Below, in pieces: positions 14,622-24,480 of a DNA stretch of 64,000 bases (its first letter is position 1; each line of letters begins with the position of its first letter). The DNA is from Desulfosporosinus sp. HMP52 (lineage in GTDB: Bacteria; Bacillota; Desulfitobacteriia; Desulfitobacteriales; Desulfitobacteriaceae): the NCBI RefSeq assembly GCF_000765145.1, contig NZ_JMGA01000030.1, forward strand, positions 1 to 64,000, in the 5' to 3' direction. The translations under genes were made by a program, and so were the position numbers. Under the pieces are notes generated by a model that saw nothing but the letters and a program-made list of their open reading frames with translations, did no database searches and was not told the DNA's origin.

Positions 14622-16037
14622 ATGCTCTTGCTGGATAAGAATGGACCGTTTTTGTATGAACAGCTATTCGAGACTTTACGGCAGAGTATTATTCAAAGTG
14701 ATCTCAAAACGAACGACGCTCTTAAGCCAATTCGGGTATTGTCGGAAGAATTGCACATCAGCATCAATACCGTGAGCAGGGCATATCAGCAGCTGCTGGC
14801 GGAAGGATATATCCGGTCGGTTCGGGGAAGCGGTTATTATGTGGAGAACTTGTCAACTTTACCGAGATCGGGCGTGTTATATAGGAAGGGACAAAAAGAA
14901 GTAGTACGGGAGTCTATTGTTCCGCTGAAGTATGATTTCAATTATGAGAGCATTGAGTCAAGTTTTTTTCCCTGGACGAAGTGGCGAAAGTATATGCAGG
15001 ACGCAATGTTGGAGGAATCCTGTTCCGCGAAAATCGCCTATGAATGTAACAAAGGAAATGTAGAATTACGGAAAAGTCTGTGCGATTATATCAATAACAG
15101 CCGGGGTGTAAAATGCAGTTGGGAGCAAATCGTCATTTCCGCCGGTACACAATATGCTATGGATATTATTACCGATATCTTGCATGAGAAAGTAAATACC
15201 ATAGGTGTGGAAGATCCCAGCTTTATTGGAATGCAAAGAATATTTACTAATAAAGGATACTCCATCAAAGATCTTTCCATGACCGATCGGGGAATCGATA
15301 TTGATGACCTGGAAAACTCCATGTGTCATCTGCTTTACTTAACGCCATCCCATCAATTTCCTACCGGAGTCACTACATCCTTGACAAAACGTTTGCAGAT
15401 TTTAGAATGGGCGCAAAAGAATCGAACCTATATTATTGAAAATGATTATGACAATGAGTTTTTATATGGAGAAAAACCCCTTCCCTCTATTCAGTCTTTG
15501 AGCACCAGCCAGAATGTGATTTATTTGAGTACCTTATCGAAGGTTCTCTCTCCGTCTCTTCGGTGTGCGTATTTTGTCCTTCCCTACAAACTTATGGAAA
15601 TATATGAAGATAGATACAAGTACTATTACTCGGCGCTTCCAACTTATAATCAGAAGGCACTGGCCTATTTTATCAGAGATGGGCATCTCGAGAGACATGT
15701 ACGCAAAATGTCCCTGTCAAACAGAAGAAAATACGGAATATTTAACAAAGTGGTAAAAGAAAGTCTGGCAGGTGTCGTTAAGATTTTCCCGGCGCCAGCA
15801 GGTTCTCATAGCTTGATACAAATTCCGGGATGCAAGAGTCAAGAAGGTCTAATCACGAAGATGAGATTGAGAGGCTTTGGAATTTATGGGACGAAAGTTT
15901 ATTGGCGGAACCAGCAAGAAGCACCGGAAAACATCTTCCTCTTTGGATTTAATTCTATACCAGAGGAAGATCTAGAGAGAGCTTGCATCGAGTTTGCTTG
16001 TGCATTGAAGGAAATTATTGAAACATTGGAAACGTGA
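14622..16037 (+). CDS. MocR-family regulator (GntR HTH plus aminotransferase-like domain)
   Basis: A 471-residue MocR/PdxR-type protein. The N-terminal winged helix (FLYEQLFETLRQSII, then LHISINTVSRAYQQLLAEGYI) is followed from about residue 110 by a class I aminotransferase fold. STLSKVLSPSLRCAYF holds the Lys expected to bind PLP. Such regulators sense PLP-linked amines or amino acids. Being at the end of the methylamine/Pyl island, it may respond to an amine or amino acid and act at the site cluster at 6504-6667; this is inference. Start ATG follows GAGGGGG. Confidence 0.85.
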   Translation: MLLLDKNGPFLYEQLFETLRQSIIQSDLKTNDALKPIRVLSEELHISINTVSRAYQQLLAEGYIRSVRGSGYYVENLSTLPRSGVLYRKGQKEVVRESIVPLKYDFNYESIESSFFPWTKWRKYMQDAMLEESCSAKIAYECNKGNVELRKSLCDYINNSRGVKCSWEQIVISAGTQYAMDIITDILHEKVNTIGVEDPSFIGMQRIFTNKGYSIKDLSMTDRGIDIDDLENSMCHLLYLTPSHQFPTGVTTSLTKRLQILEWAQKNRTYIIENDYDNEFLYGEKPLPSIQSLSTSQNVIYLSTLSKVLSPSLRCAYFVLPYKLMEIYEDRYKYYYSALPTYNQKALAYFIRDGHLERHVRKMSLSNRRKYGIFNKVVKESLAGVVKIFPAPAGSHSLIQIPGCKSQEGLITKMRLRGFGIYGTKVYWRNQQEAPENIFLFGFNSIPEEDLERACIEFACALKEIIETLET

Positions 16038-16128
16038 TGATTTGGCCCCAATAAAAGCCCGAATTATAAATGAATCGATCTCAAGGATTTCCTAACAAAG
16101 TTCAAGGCAAAGGCTATAAAATTGACAA

Positions 16129-16172
16129 AACCAACCTTAGCTTCTTTTGGTAAGAAAAAGCTAAGGTTGGTT
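16129..16172. terminator. 15-bp hairpin after the MocR gene
   Basis: Bases 16129-16143 pair perfectly with 16158-16172 (14-nt loop). A likely terminator 90 bases after the MocR stop. Confidence 0.55.
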
Positions 16173-16292
16173 AATTATGATAGCAAAACAAAGCCTCTCT
16201 CTAATCACTACATGTTATATATACCAGTTCAATTAAATAGTATTGGAAATATAAGGTGGTAGTTCAAGCTTTTTATCCGGAATGATCCTCGA

Positions 16293-16540
16293 TTGTATTT
16301 TTATAGAAGCCTAGTTTATATTTTGCCAAAAATGACAAAGTTTCTGTTTCTTCTGAACGGTAAAAGTAGTTTGCTCCAACTATCTGAGTACTTAAAAGAG
16401 GAAGCATTAATAAGAATAGACGCATTCCGGTACTTGCCTTTGAAAGGAATGAACCTGGGTTTGACGAAGCAGCTTACAAAGTTGCAGGTATTGCTATGTA
16501 GTTCTATGGACACTTGATTGTTTATAGTAGCTATATTCCA
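16293..16540 (+). pseudogene. Possible decayed gene fragment
   Basis: Between the MocR hairpin and the kinase gene the plus strand reads, with a frame change near 16455, as EEALIRIDAFRYLPLKGMN then PGFDEAAYKVAGIAM, a stop, and FYGHLIVYSSYIPTAL. This looks like eroded coding sequence. The 'PGFDEAAYKVAG' part resembles ends of flavodoxin-like NAD(P)H oxidoreductases, but that is a weak guess. No intact gene lies in 16038-16530. Confidence 0.25.
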
Positions 16541-17961
16541 ACAGCGCTGACTGGTTGGACGGGGTTGCTTCTTAATGTTATTTCGAATACGGCTCCTGTT
16601 TGACCGTTACCTGCCCGGATGCTCCCCCCCATAAACTCTACAGCAGATTTAGCAATTGCTAACCCGAGACCGAAATTTCCTCCTTTACCCTTGTAAAACC
16701 TTTCGAAAATATAGGGTAAATCCGCTTCCGATATGCCGTCACCATCATCCGCTAATAGAATGACTGCGGAATTTTCATCTTCCAGTAAAGTTATGCTCAC
16801 CGTAGATTTGGCGTAACGCAGACAATTCGATACGATGTTAATGACTGCTTGGGATAAAAGGGTATCATCCGCCGCTACGTATACAGGCTTATTCGGCAGG
16901 ACAAGTGCCAGTTCACATTGATGTTTTGCAGCAAGGCCGCCAAGACGCTGGACATATTCCTTGAGGATATTCCCCAAATCAACTTGGCTGAGTACTTTGC
17001 TGTACGTCTGGCTTTCAATCCGTGACAGTGTCAGGAGTTCTTCGACTAATTTACCCAGCCGTTTGCTTTCGCTGTGAATGATTTGAGAGGCATGTTTTAC
17101 ATCTGGAAGCACCCCGTTAATTACACCTTCTGCATATCCCTGGATAGACATAAGAGGAGTTTTCAGTTCATGAGAAGCATTCTGCAGGAATGCTTTTTGC
17201 GATTTATCATAGGTTTCAAGCTGAGCGGACATCTCCCCAATACTTTGTTTAAGCATATGAAGTTCAAGAATATCATGATTACTGGTCTGAAGCGGAGCGG
17301 AAAAGTCCCCAGAACCGATGTCTCTGGTCAGTCTGCACAGCTCGCTGACGGGGCGTGTAATCCGGATTGATAAACGATGAGCCAGCCACACAGCCAGTAA
17401 AGCTCCGATCAGCATAATACTTATTAATATGAGATTTATAAAGCGGACTAAGGCGATCTCCTTATCCGCATGAGATACAAAAACAACAGCCGGACTCCCG
17501 GAATTTGTGACCGGGTATAACAGGACAAAGTATTTATCTCCCCCGATGCGGATGGTATATACTTGGTTATCCTCCATCGAAGGCAGCTTCCCACTAAGTC
17601 GTTTCATGAACTGATTGTTGATAAAACTAGCGGAAATGTACCCATCCCTGAGGGGAGAGAAAAGCTCCTGATTTTGACTATAGAAAAGCATCTCAGTGTT
17701 CGCTGCTAATTGAGAAGAGCGCAGAGCTCTGTAGAGTTTGGCAAAAGGAGCAGCCAAATTTGCCGCGGCAGTGTTTTGGATATCCGGCAGTTCTTTTTTT
17801 ACCACGCCTTCCATGGTCTTCACAACACCGCGCAGTTCAGTCCTGGCATTGCGATCTAAATAATAGTTAACCGAGAGATTGAATAAGAGCAGTGTTATGA
17901 GGGGAAAGACCGTGATCATGATGACAAAGGGAGTAACAATAGCGTTTTTTATCGTCTTCAC
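16531..17961 (-). CDS. Sensor histidine kinase
   Basis: A 476-residue membrane sensor kinase. TM1 is at about 8-30, an extracytoplasmic sensor part at 31-173, TM2 at about 174-194, then HAMP. The dimerisation helix has NASHELKTPL with phospho-acceptor His264. The ATPase domain has NIVSNCLRYA (N box), DDGDGIS, a G-box GNFGLGLAIAKS and ends near GAVFEITL. It lies three bases behind its response regulator. The stimulus is unknown; the divergent secreted coiled-coil protein suggests an envelope signal. Confidence 0.92.
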   Translation of the reverse strand: MKTIKNAIVTPFVIMITVFPLITLLLFNLSVNYYLDRNARTELRGVVKTMEGVVKKELPDIQNTAAANLAAPFAKLYRALRSSQLAANTEMLFYSQNQELFSPLRDGYISASFINNQFMKRLSGKLPSMEDNQVYTIRIGGDKYFVLLYPVTNSGSPAVVFVSHADKEIALVRFINLILISIMLIGALLAVWLAHRLSIRITRPVSELCRLTRDIGSGDFSAPLQTSNHDILELHMLKQSIGEMSAQLETYDKSQKAFLQNASHELKTPLMSIQGYAEGVINGVLPDVKHASQIIHSESKRLGKLVEELLTLSRIESQTYSKVLSQVDLGNILKEYVQRLGGLAAKHQCELALVLPNKPVYVAADDTLLSQAVINIVSNCLRYAKSTVSITLLEDENSAVILLADDGDGISEADLPYIFERFYKGKGGNFGLGLAIAKSAVEFMGGSIRAGNGQTGAVFEITLRSNPVQPVSAVGI

Positions 17962-17964
17962 AAA

Positions 17965-18657
17965 TTATTTTCCCCCTTCGCTTAGTTTGAATCCAAATCC
18001 CCAGACAGATTCGATTTTTGCACTGCACTTGACAGCGGCAAGCTTTTTGCGCAGACGTTTCACCACATCATCTGTGGCCCGGGAGTCAACCTCAAAATCA
18101 AACTTCCAAACATTTTTCAAGAGCTCATCCCGGGATACGGCACGTGTGCTGTTTTGCATTAGATATACCATTAAAGCCAACTCCGTCGGAGTCAGATCAA
18201 ACTGACTTCCATCTACTTTTGCATCTCGGGTGGCGGCATTGATAATCAAATTGCCGGCTGTCAAAATGTGCCTGGAACTGCCGCCTGTATCCAATTCCAA
18301 TCTGCGGAACAATGCTTTGACTCTGGCCATCAGTTCCATAGGAGAAAAAGGTTTTGTCATGTAATCATCCGAACCAAGCGTAATCCCTGTTATCCGATCC
18401 ATTTCATTGTCTCTTGCGGATACAATAATAATCAGGGTATTACTGCAATTTCGAATCTGTGTACATACAGAAAGTCCGTCTGTCCCCGGCATCATGATGT
18501 CAAGAATGACTAAATCGGCAGGCTTTTGCAAAAACGCCGCAAGTAAGTCATCCCCATTGGCGAAAGATTTCACTTCAAACCCTTCATTAGACAGAAACAT
18601 ATTAATTAAGCCGCGAATATTTTCATCATCATCCGCCAGGTAGATTAATTTTCTCAT
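17965..18657 (-). CDS. OmpR-family response regulator
   Basis: A 230-residue response regulator. The receiver domain has the acidic pair in LADDDEN, phospho-acceptor Asp53 in VILDIMMPG, and Lys in YMTKPFSPMEL. The C-terminal winged helix (FDLTPTELALMVYLMQN, then DDVVKRLRKKL and VWGFGFKL) is the OmpR/PhoB type. It is the first gene of the two-component operon, divergent from the secreted protein at 18859. Direct repeats in the shared promoter are good candidate binding sites. Confidence 0.93.
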   Translation of the reverse strand: MRKLIYLADDDENIRGLINMFLSNEGFEVKSFANGDDLLAAFLQKPADLVILDIMMPGTDGLSVCTQIRNCSNTLIIIVSARDNEMDRITGITLGSDDYMTKPFSPMELMARVKALFRRLELDTGGSSRHILTAGNLIINAATRDAKVDGSQFDLTPTELALMVYLMQNSTRAVSRDELLKNVWKFDFEVDSRATDDVVKRLRKKLAAVKCSAKIESVWGFGFKLSEGGK

Positions 18658-18692
18658 GGTATCACTTCCTTGCCCCTATTGTAGACTATTCT

Positions 18693-18754
18693 TTGCCAGA
18701 TAAAAAGAATTGCCACAGCTTTGCCACAGTTTAACCTTTGTTTTGCGCAAAGGT
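18693..18754. promoter_or_regulatory. Direct repeats TTGCCACAG and an inverted repeat in the divergent promoter
   Basis: TTGCCACAG occurs at 18710-18718 and 18721-18729 (11-bp period), with a weaker TTGCCAGA at 18693-18700. One-helical-turn direct repeats are how OmpR/PhoB-type regulators bind. ACCTTTG (18734-18740) and CAAAGGT (18748-18754) form an inverted repeat just beyond. The region lies between the response regulator start and the secreted protein. Confidence 0.5.
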
Positions 18755-18858
18755 CAAACGTTAAGATAAAGCAGGGAGGTGACAAATTGAGGAAAACCGG
18801 GTGTATCAAGTGAGGAATTAATATCTCAAACCCATAAGAAAGAAAAGAGGTTTTAACA

Positions 18859-19449
18859 ATGAAAAAAATAACGGTAACCGTACTAGCTTTAATGCTTACC
18901 CTTGTTACGAGTACTTCAGTATTTGCCGCCACTCCGGGTGACGGGAGCAAATTAGACAAACGTATTGTAAAATTGGAGGAAAAGCAGCAGAAGATTGAAG
19001 AAATCAAAGCCCGCAACCTGGAAAAACAGTCAAAGCTAGCAACCAAGAAAGAGGGATTCGAAGGGTTCAAACTGGATTTAGCAGAGCACAGGCAGGAGGT
19101 ACTTGAAAATCGTGAAAACAACCTCGGCGTTGTCGAGCTAAACAATCAACTGCGCCTAACCCTGGCCCAAAAGCTAGAAGCATTAAAAGACAGTGGTTCA
19201 GTAATTCCGGAAGAAACAACCACGCAGTTAAAAGCTTACAAGGCACAAATCGCTGAACTGGCGAACTCTTTAAAAGATACAAAAGGCAAAATCAAAGGTA
19301 TTAAAGAGGAATATAAAGGCTTGATCAAGGAAGAGGATTATGCTGCCATGGATACAGCCTTTGCTGAAATAGCTTCCATCCAGACCAACCGCTTGGACAT
19401 ACTTAACCAGATCAACAGCATTCTGGAGGAAATGAATAATTTACTATAA
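18859..19449 (+). CDS. Secreted Lys/Glu-rich coiled-coil protein
   Basis: A 196-residue protein with a clear signal peptide: MKK, a hydrophobic core to about residue 20, and a likely cleavage after VFA (residue 23). The mature part is highly charged, nearly all helical and heptad-like (KLEEKQQKIEEIKARNLEK, later AQLANSLKDTKGK-type stretches), with no cysteines or catalytic motif. It is divergent from the two-component operon and probably its target. It could be an extracytoplasmic stress or adhesion protein; the family was not recognised. Confidence 0.75.
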   Translation: MKKITVTVLALMLTLVTSTSVFAATPGDGSKLDKRIVKLEEKQQKIEEIKARNLEKQSKLATKKEGFEGFKLDLAEHRQEVLENRENNLGVVELNNQLRLTLAQKLEALKDSGSVIPEETTTQLKAYKAQIAELANSLKDTKGKIKGIKEEYKGLIKEEDYAAMDTAFAEIASIQTNRLDILNQINSILEEMNNLL

Positions 19450-19573
19450 TCCGCTTTTCATTCCCCATCAACTTAAGCAGCCTGTTCAGCACTCTCTGTC
19501 ATATTATGCGGACAATGCCGCCGTCAATTGCCTCCCCTATTCCTCCCTTGGTACCAACCGGTAACTTCAGTAT

Positions 19574-19615
19574 AGCTTTTATAACCTGACAGCAGTGTGT
19601 CAGCTTATAAAAGCT
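19574..19615. terminator. Hairpin after the secreted protein
   Basis: AGCTTTTATA (19574-19583) pairs with TATAAAAGCT (19606-19615), with an inner CTGACA/TGTCAG stem. A probable transcription end in the 19450-19880 gap. Confidence 0.5.
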
Positions 19616-19658
19616 TAGCTTAATATGATTTGCCGGGATGATATTGTTCCGAAAAAAG

Positions 19659-19686
19659 CACGCACTGATTAATTAATCAGTGCGTG
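19659..19686. repeat. 28-bp perfect palindrome
   Basis: The whole of 19659-19686 is self-complementary around AATT and is followed by an AT-rich stretch. A second hairpin in this gap; it may be a terminator or a protein-binding palindrome upstream of the chemoreceptor. Confidence 0.5.
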
Positions 19687-19880
19687 AAATGTTTTGCTAT
19701 TTTTTCTTTCATACTAAGAAGCCGGGACTGTATCTCACTTATATTTTTGTCCGGATTTGTAAATAACGTATAATTTACACTTTATCAATAATGGCTTAAC
19801 AATGTTCTGGTAATATGAAGGATATAAAATACTATTTTAAAAAAATATGTCTAAAAAACAGCTATGAAGGAGCTGATCTA

Positions 19881-21941
19881 GTGTTTAAAAGGATTTTCAA
19901 TGTTTATAGTGTTCGAGGCAAGACGATGCTTACAATTTTGCCTATAATCGTATTAACCCTCGTAGCTATGTCCGGGATTAGTTACAAGTATTCTGAATCA
20001 CTGCTTAGGAATGAGATCCAAAACAAGATGAGTGCTAAATTACAGGGAACAATAGAGGGTATCGAGAAACAATTAACGGAACATGGTACTTTAGTTCAAG
20101 GTATGGTCAGTACAGTAGACTCTGTCGGTGGTAGCCTAAGCCAAGAGCAGTATACTGATTTATTTAAGAAAACAATCGCATCCGGTAACGTAACCTTTGG
20201 GATGGGCGTGTTTTATGAGCCTTATGCCTACAGGGAAGACGTTAAGTATTATGGCCCCTATGTTTATAAGGAAAAAGATAAAGTGATCTATACAGATGAA
20301 TATAGTGATGAAAAATATGACTACCCTGGCCAAGACTGGTATAAAACCGGTAAGAACTCAAAAGAAAAGATTACATGGACAGATCCATACTTTGATGATG
20401 TTACAAAGGTCACAATGCTCACTGCCGTCGCACCGTTGTACGATAAGCAAGGAGCTTTTATAGGGGTAGCTACAGGAGATCTTGATTTTGTTACTCTGCA
20501 AAAACTAATTAGTGAGATCCGTTTAAATATCAAGGCGGACGTTTACCTTTTGAACAAAGAGGGGCAGTATCTGGCCAATCCAGACCCATCGAAAGTAATG
20601 CAAGGGAAGATTACGGAGGACACTAACAAAAGCTTGAGCGATGCCGCCAAAACCATGTTCAGTGGTCAAGAAGGATCGTTTACATACTCACGAGACGGGG
20701 CAAGACAGGTTTATTATGCACCTGTTCCAGGATTCGGCTGGACACTAGCTATTGATGTTTCAGAGGCTGATTTATTAGCTCCTTTGAATGCTTTGTTATA
20801 TCAGATGCTCATCATATTTATACTAACAATCTTAATTGCCGGTACAGCTCTTTTTCTATATAGCCGTTATATCGTTAAGAATATTAAATTGGTGAACCAG
20901 TTTGCAGAGGCTCTCGTACAAGGCGATTTCAGCCACAGCATTAGGGTTCGATCTAAAGATGAGTTTGGCCAGATGACAGAAAACCTTAACATTATGATGG
21001 GAAATTTCAAGACAATTATCCTGGGAATTGTCAACAGTTCACAGCAGTTAGCTGCTTCAGCAGAAGAGTTAAACGCCAGTGCCGACGAGGGTGGCAAAAC
21101 GACTGAACAAATTGTGCGATCCATTCAGGAAGTTTCCGACGGAGTACAACAAAAGCTGACGGGAGTCGATGCTACGGTATTTTCAGCGCAACAAGTTTCT
21201 GAGCATATGCAAACTATAACTCTGGATATCCAAAAAGTTACAGAAGGAGCGCGTGCGACCTCCGAGAAGGCTACCATAGGTAATAGTGTCGTTGGGAAAG
21301 CCGTTGACGAGATGCAAGCGATAAGTAATACCGTCAAGGAAGCAGCTGATGTTGTCAATAATCTGGGAGTAAAATCCGGAGAGATTGGTCAGATAGTAGC
21401 ACTTATCACCAATATTGCTTCCCAAACGAATCTGCTGGCTCTCAATGCAGCGATTGAAGCAGCACGGGCAGGGGAGCAAGGACGAGGGTTTGCGGTAGTT
21501 GCTGACGAAGTTCGAAAACTTGCCGAACAGTCCAGTGATGCAGCCGGAAAAATCAGTGGATTGGTTAACGAGATTCAAAAGGAAACTACGAAGGCAGTTA
21601 ACACCATGAACAATGGAACTGTTGCGGCCGAAGAGGGGATTCACATGATTAATTCCGCAGGTGAAGCTTTCCAAGATATCTTGCAGGGGGTCAACGACTT
21701 TTCAAAACAGGCCCTGTCCGTTGCTGACGTAGTTCAGGAAGTTGGGGCAAGTACCGAGACAATTGTTACCTCAATCATGGAGGTTGCAAACATTCCTAAG
21801 GAAATTGCAGGGAGTCTGGAAAATGTCGTGGCAGGTACAGAGGAACAGAGTGCTTCTATGGAGGAAATCCGTAGGGCGGCAACCTCTCTGGCTCAAATGG
21901 CAACAGACTTTCAAGGTAGTGTCACAATGTTTAAACTATAA
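19881..21941 (+). CDS. Methyl-accepting chemotaxis protein with dCache sensor
   Basis: A 686-residue chemoreceptor. TM1 is near residues 17-37. A periplasmic dCache-type domain follows ([48 protein letters not shown]). TM2 lies at about 310-330, then HAMP and a long signalling coiled coil with the conserved tip [20 protein letters not shown] and [17 protein letters not shown]. The frame is open back to an ATG at 19815, but that has no ribosome site, whereas AAGGAG precedes the GTG at 19881. dCache domains often bind amino acids or small carboxylates; the ligand is not predictable here. Confidence 0.9.
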   Translation: MFKRIFNVYSVRGKTMLTILPIIVLTLVAMSGISYKYSESLLRNEIQNKMSAKLQGTIEGIEKQLTEHGTLVQGMVSTVDSVGGSLSQEQYTDLFKKTIASGNVTFGMGVFYEPYAYREDVKYYGPYVYKEKDKVIYTDEYSDEKYDYPGQDWYKTGKNSKEKITWTDPYFDDVTKVTMLTAVAPLYDKQGAFIGVATGDLDFVTLQKLISEIRLNIKADVYLLNKEGQYLANPDPSKVMQGKITEDTNKSLSDAAKTMFSGQEGSFTYSRDGARQVYYAPVPGFGWTLAIDVSEADLLAPLNALLYQMLIIFILTILIAGTALFLYSRYIVKNIKLVNQFAEALVQGDFSHSIRVRSKDEFGQMTENLNIMMGNFKTIILGIVNSSQQLAASAEELNASADEGGKTTEQIVRSIQEVSDGVQQKLTGVDATVFSAQQVSEHMQTITLDIQKVTEGARATSEKATIGNSVVGKAVDEMQAISNTVKEAADVVNNLGVKSGEIGQIVALITNIASQTNLLALNAAIEAARAGEQGRGFAVVADEVRKLAEQSSDAAGKISGLVNEIQKETTKAVNTMNNGTVAAEEGIHMINSAGEAFQDILQGVNDFSKQALSVADVVQEVGASTETIVTSIMEVANIPKEIAGSLENVVAGTEEQSASMEEIRRAATSLAQMATDFQGSVTMFKL

Positions 21942-21969
21942 CTATCTGTCACGGAATACTTGAATGTCC

Positions 21970-22470
21970 TTATTCCTGCTTCAACCTCCGCTGATAATAT
22001 AAAAAGATTGGCAAAGGAATTACAATCCAACCAAAACTCTTAATCAGGCTATTCAAAGCACGCTCACGGGCTCGAATCTTTTCCTGACTAACAAGGATTT
22101 GATAATCTTTTTGTAATTCCTCTTCGCTTTTCTCTTCGACTTTTTGCTGAGGCTGTTTTGGATCGCTATACTCTTGAGGAGCAACATACCCTCTTTTATA
22201 TTCCTCATATGTCATATAGTAACTTGGAGGTGAAACCAAGTCAGCCACTGCCATAAAGGAAGCGACACTTCCCCCAATGGTCATCATCAGGGTGGCAAAC
22301 AAAATAAGATACGTATACACCATCTTAATCATCTTTTTTCCCCCTTCATCTTGATAGACAGGATCTATATTTTTTTGTCGTGACCGAACTGAAAGCACGA
22401 CTGCAACAATCATAAGAAGTACCAAAACGAATAGAACGATTCCAAAAATGCCGATAAATCCTACTGCCAA
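21970..22470 (-). CDS. Membrane protein of unknown function
   Basis: A 166-residue protein with hydrophobic segments at about 5-26, 47-72 and 145-160. A soluble Glu/Lys/Gln-rich stretch (about 95-140, with KQPQQKVEEKSEEELQ) lies between the last two. No catalytic motif or known family was recognised. It converges with the chemoreceptor gene, 28 bases between their stops. Confidence 0.6.
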   Translation of the reverse strand: MAVGFIGIFGIVLFVLVLLMIVAVVLSVRSRQKNIDPVYQDEGGKKMIKMVYTYLILFATLMMTIGGSVASFMAVADLVSPPSYYMTYEEYKRGYVAPQEYSDPKQPQQKVEEKSEEELQKDYQILVSQEKIRARERALNSLIKSFGWIVIPLPIFLYYQRRLKQE

Positions 22471-22721
22471 TTCCCCTCGCCTCCTCTAATCTATAGTTTG
22501 ATGGAGATAGTACTTCTATACGTTTAGACGTAGAAATTATTGCCTATCTGACATTTATTATAGCATAAACAAAGAAGCCCTTCCGCCGCCAAATAGAAAA
22601 CTAGCGGAAGCCAATGCATTCTGCTTTGATAAATTAATGCCCGCTTTCAGCAAGCTAAAGTTTTGAAGCACTTCACACCATAGCCATTTAAATCGTAGTA
22701 TAATGGTTAAGGGTGGTTTTT

Positions 22722-23004
22722 ATGAAGATTGGAATTTTAGTGCGTGAAGAAACCATGCAAATTGTACGGGAAAGGGCTATCTTAACGCTTTTTTTCAAAG
22801 AAAGGATTCCTTTGCCCGATATACTGAGGAACTAGAATTACTAACGTTTACTCACACTGGCGGCGATTTAAATCGCAAGCCGGGATAGAATCTGTACACC
22901 TTTCTTCCTGCTTGAGAGCAAGGGCACCAGACTATGACTTGGTTGAAGGCTATCTGAGCATTTTACTGTTGTGGGATATACCCACGGTCCAGGGTAAGGA
23001 CTAA
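22722..23004 (+). pseudogene. Frameshifted CGGC-domain-type gene
   Basis: The start MKIGILVREETMQ is intact. One base is then missing near 22766, after which the next frame reads CTGKGYLNAFFQRKDSFARY and LLTFTHTGGDLNRK. A second shift near 22880 restores AGIESVHLSSCLRARAPDYD, and a third near 22960 gives FTVVGYTHGPG before a stop. Reading across frames rebuilds most of a small CGGC-type cysteine protein. At least three frameshifts make it a clear pseudogene. The rest of the 22471-23245 gap has no gene. Confidence 0.75.
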
Positions 23005-23030
23005 AGATAAAAGCAATAATAATGTAATGA

Positions 23031-23081
23031 TAGAACTACAAGCTGACAGCTGAAAAGTTATCTTTGGAGTTCTATTTTTTT
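23031..23081 (+). terminator. Rho-independent terminator
   Basis: TAGAACT (23031-23037) pairs with AGTTCTA (23068-23074), followed by seven T. It follows the CGGC-type pseudogene and is probably its surviving terminator. Confidence 0.65.
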
Positions 23082-23245
23082 GTCCCCATATTCATTTTGA
23101 TCTCCATAAGGTAAAATACTAGAGGAAATTGAGACCAGTGTAGCTATATCCGTGTTAATCTGAAACTTTTATGGTATTATGAAAAAACATAGCAGGAGAT
23201 ACGAATCTAATCCGTTGTAGATTTTTAATTATAGGAGGACATGTT

Positions 23246-24370
23246 ATGAAAATTTCCAAGAAAGATGCCTTAACTTGGTTTGAGTTCTTTGCAATATTGC
23301 CAGAGGATGAGGAAATTATGACCAAGCAACAAGAAATCATTTACGCAACCTTTGCCCAAATTGAGGCAGCCATCGATCATAGAAATGATATCTTAATGTC
23401 AGAAATCAGAGGCTTGAAAACTTTAGAGAATAGAACTTTTTTTGTGGGAGATGAAGGAAAATTCCCCAAAGGATGTCGTTCTTGTCTCTTAGGAACCGGT
23501 TTGAGTGCCATCAGGAAAACGAACAAATGTAACTTAGAGTGTAAGTTCTGCTATCATTATGGAGAGCTGGATGAAATCCCCCCGGTTGGCGAAGGTATGT
23601 GGGAAATCGGAGACACAAAGTTTTATGAGAAGGACATTGATTTGCTTCTTTCCATCCAACAGAAGCCCACGGGCATTTCCTATGTTTATTTAGAACCATT
23701 CATGGAAATTGAAAAATACTATCCGATTATCAAGAAATTCAGTGCTGCAGGGATTCATCAACACCTCTATACAAATGGCACTTTAGCTACAGAAGAGACC
23801 TTGAAAGCTTTAGGTGAAGCCGGTCTTGACGAGTTGCGTTTCAACCTGGGTGCGTCAAATTGCTCGGACAAAGTGATAAAAAATATAGCCATAGCGAAAA
23901 AATACATTAAAAATGTCGGTATTGAAACGCCAATGACCCCTGACTTCTTCGAATCATTTTTCCAGAAGAAGCAAGCGATCTTAGAGACGAAACTTGATTT
24001 TATCAATTGCGCAGAATTACACCTAAATGCCAATAACATAGATAATTATGACGGGGAAAACATGTATATTTCCAGACATGGCTATATATCTCCGATTTGG
24101 AGTCGGGAGTTGACTCTGAAATTCATGAAAACAGCCGTTGAAGAAAGCTGGGATTTAGCAGTTCATGATTGCTCAAACTATACGAAATTTGCCAGAGGTT
24201 TGAATTTTAGTGGCAATGAGGGTAGGTGGGTCGGGTCCAGCAATTATACCTGTGCGTTTTTCAGGATACCCTACGAAGTTTTTTTACCCATACTGCGTGA
24301 TGACAGTTTCAAGTTTTTAAGTGAAGAGGAATTGCCTGTCGGCTATAGACCAGGAGAGCTGGTTTTTTAA
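23246..24370 (+). CDS. Radical SAM protein of unknown function
   Basis: A 374-residue radical SAM enzyme. The cluster motif CNLECKFC is at 95-102 (CxxxCxxC), after an unusual 90-residue N-terminal extension holding FPKGCRSCLLGTG just before it. YVYLEPFMEIEKYYP and LYTNGTL fit the barrel's later strands. Further cysteines (INCAELH, VHDCSNY, YTCAFF) could hold another cluster or metal. It stands alone after a strong AGGAGG site. The substrate cannot be inferred. Confidence 0.8.
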   Translation: MKISKKDALTWFEFFAILPEDEEIMTKQQEIIYATFAQIEAAIDHRNDILMSEIRGLKTLENRTFFVGDEGKFPKGCRSCLLGTGLSAIRKTNKCNLECKFCYHYGELDEIPPVGEGMWEIGDTKFYEKDIDLLLSIQQKPTGISYVYLEPFMEIEKYYPIIKKFSAAGIHQHLYTNGTLATEETLKALGEAGLDELRFNLGASNCSDKVIKNIAIAKKYIKNVGIETPMTPDFFESFFQKKQAILETKLDFINCAELHLNANNIDNYDGENMYISRHGYISPIWSRELTLKFMKTAVEESWDLAVHDCSNYTKFARGLNFSGNEGRWVGSSNYTCAFFRIPYEVFLPILRDDSFKFLSEEELPVGYRPGELVF

Positions 24371-24480
24371 TGAGGTAAGATACCAAATGTATTACATTGA
24401 GGTACATGCTTTAATACAAAATTAATAATATCCATGGGATGAGCTCATGTCCTTCAAGAGACTTAGTCGTTTAAGCATAA

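Noticed and set aside
18654-19145. Minus-strand frame of 163 codons overlapping the secreted coiled-coil gene
   Set aside because: Ser/Phe/Leu-rich antisense of a Glu/Lys-rich coding frame, with no ribosome site.
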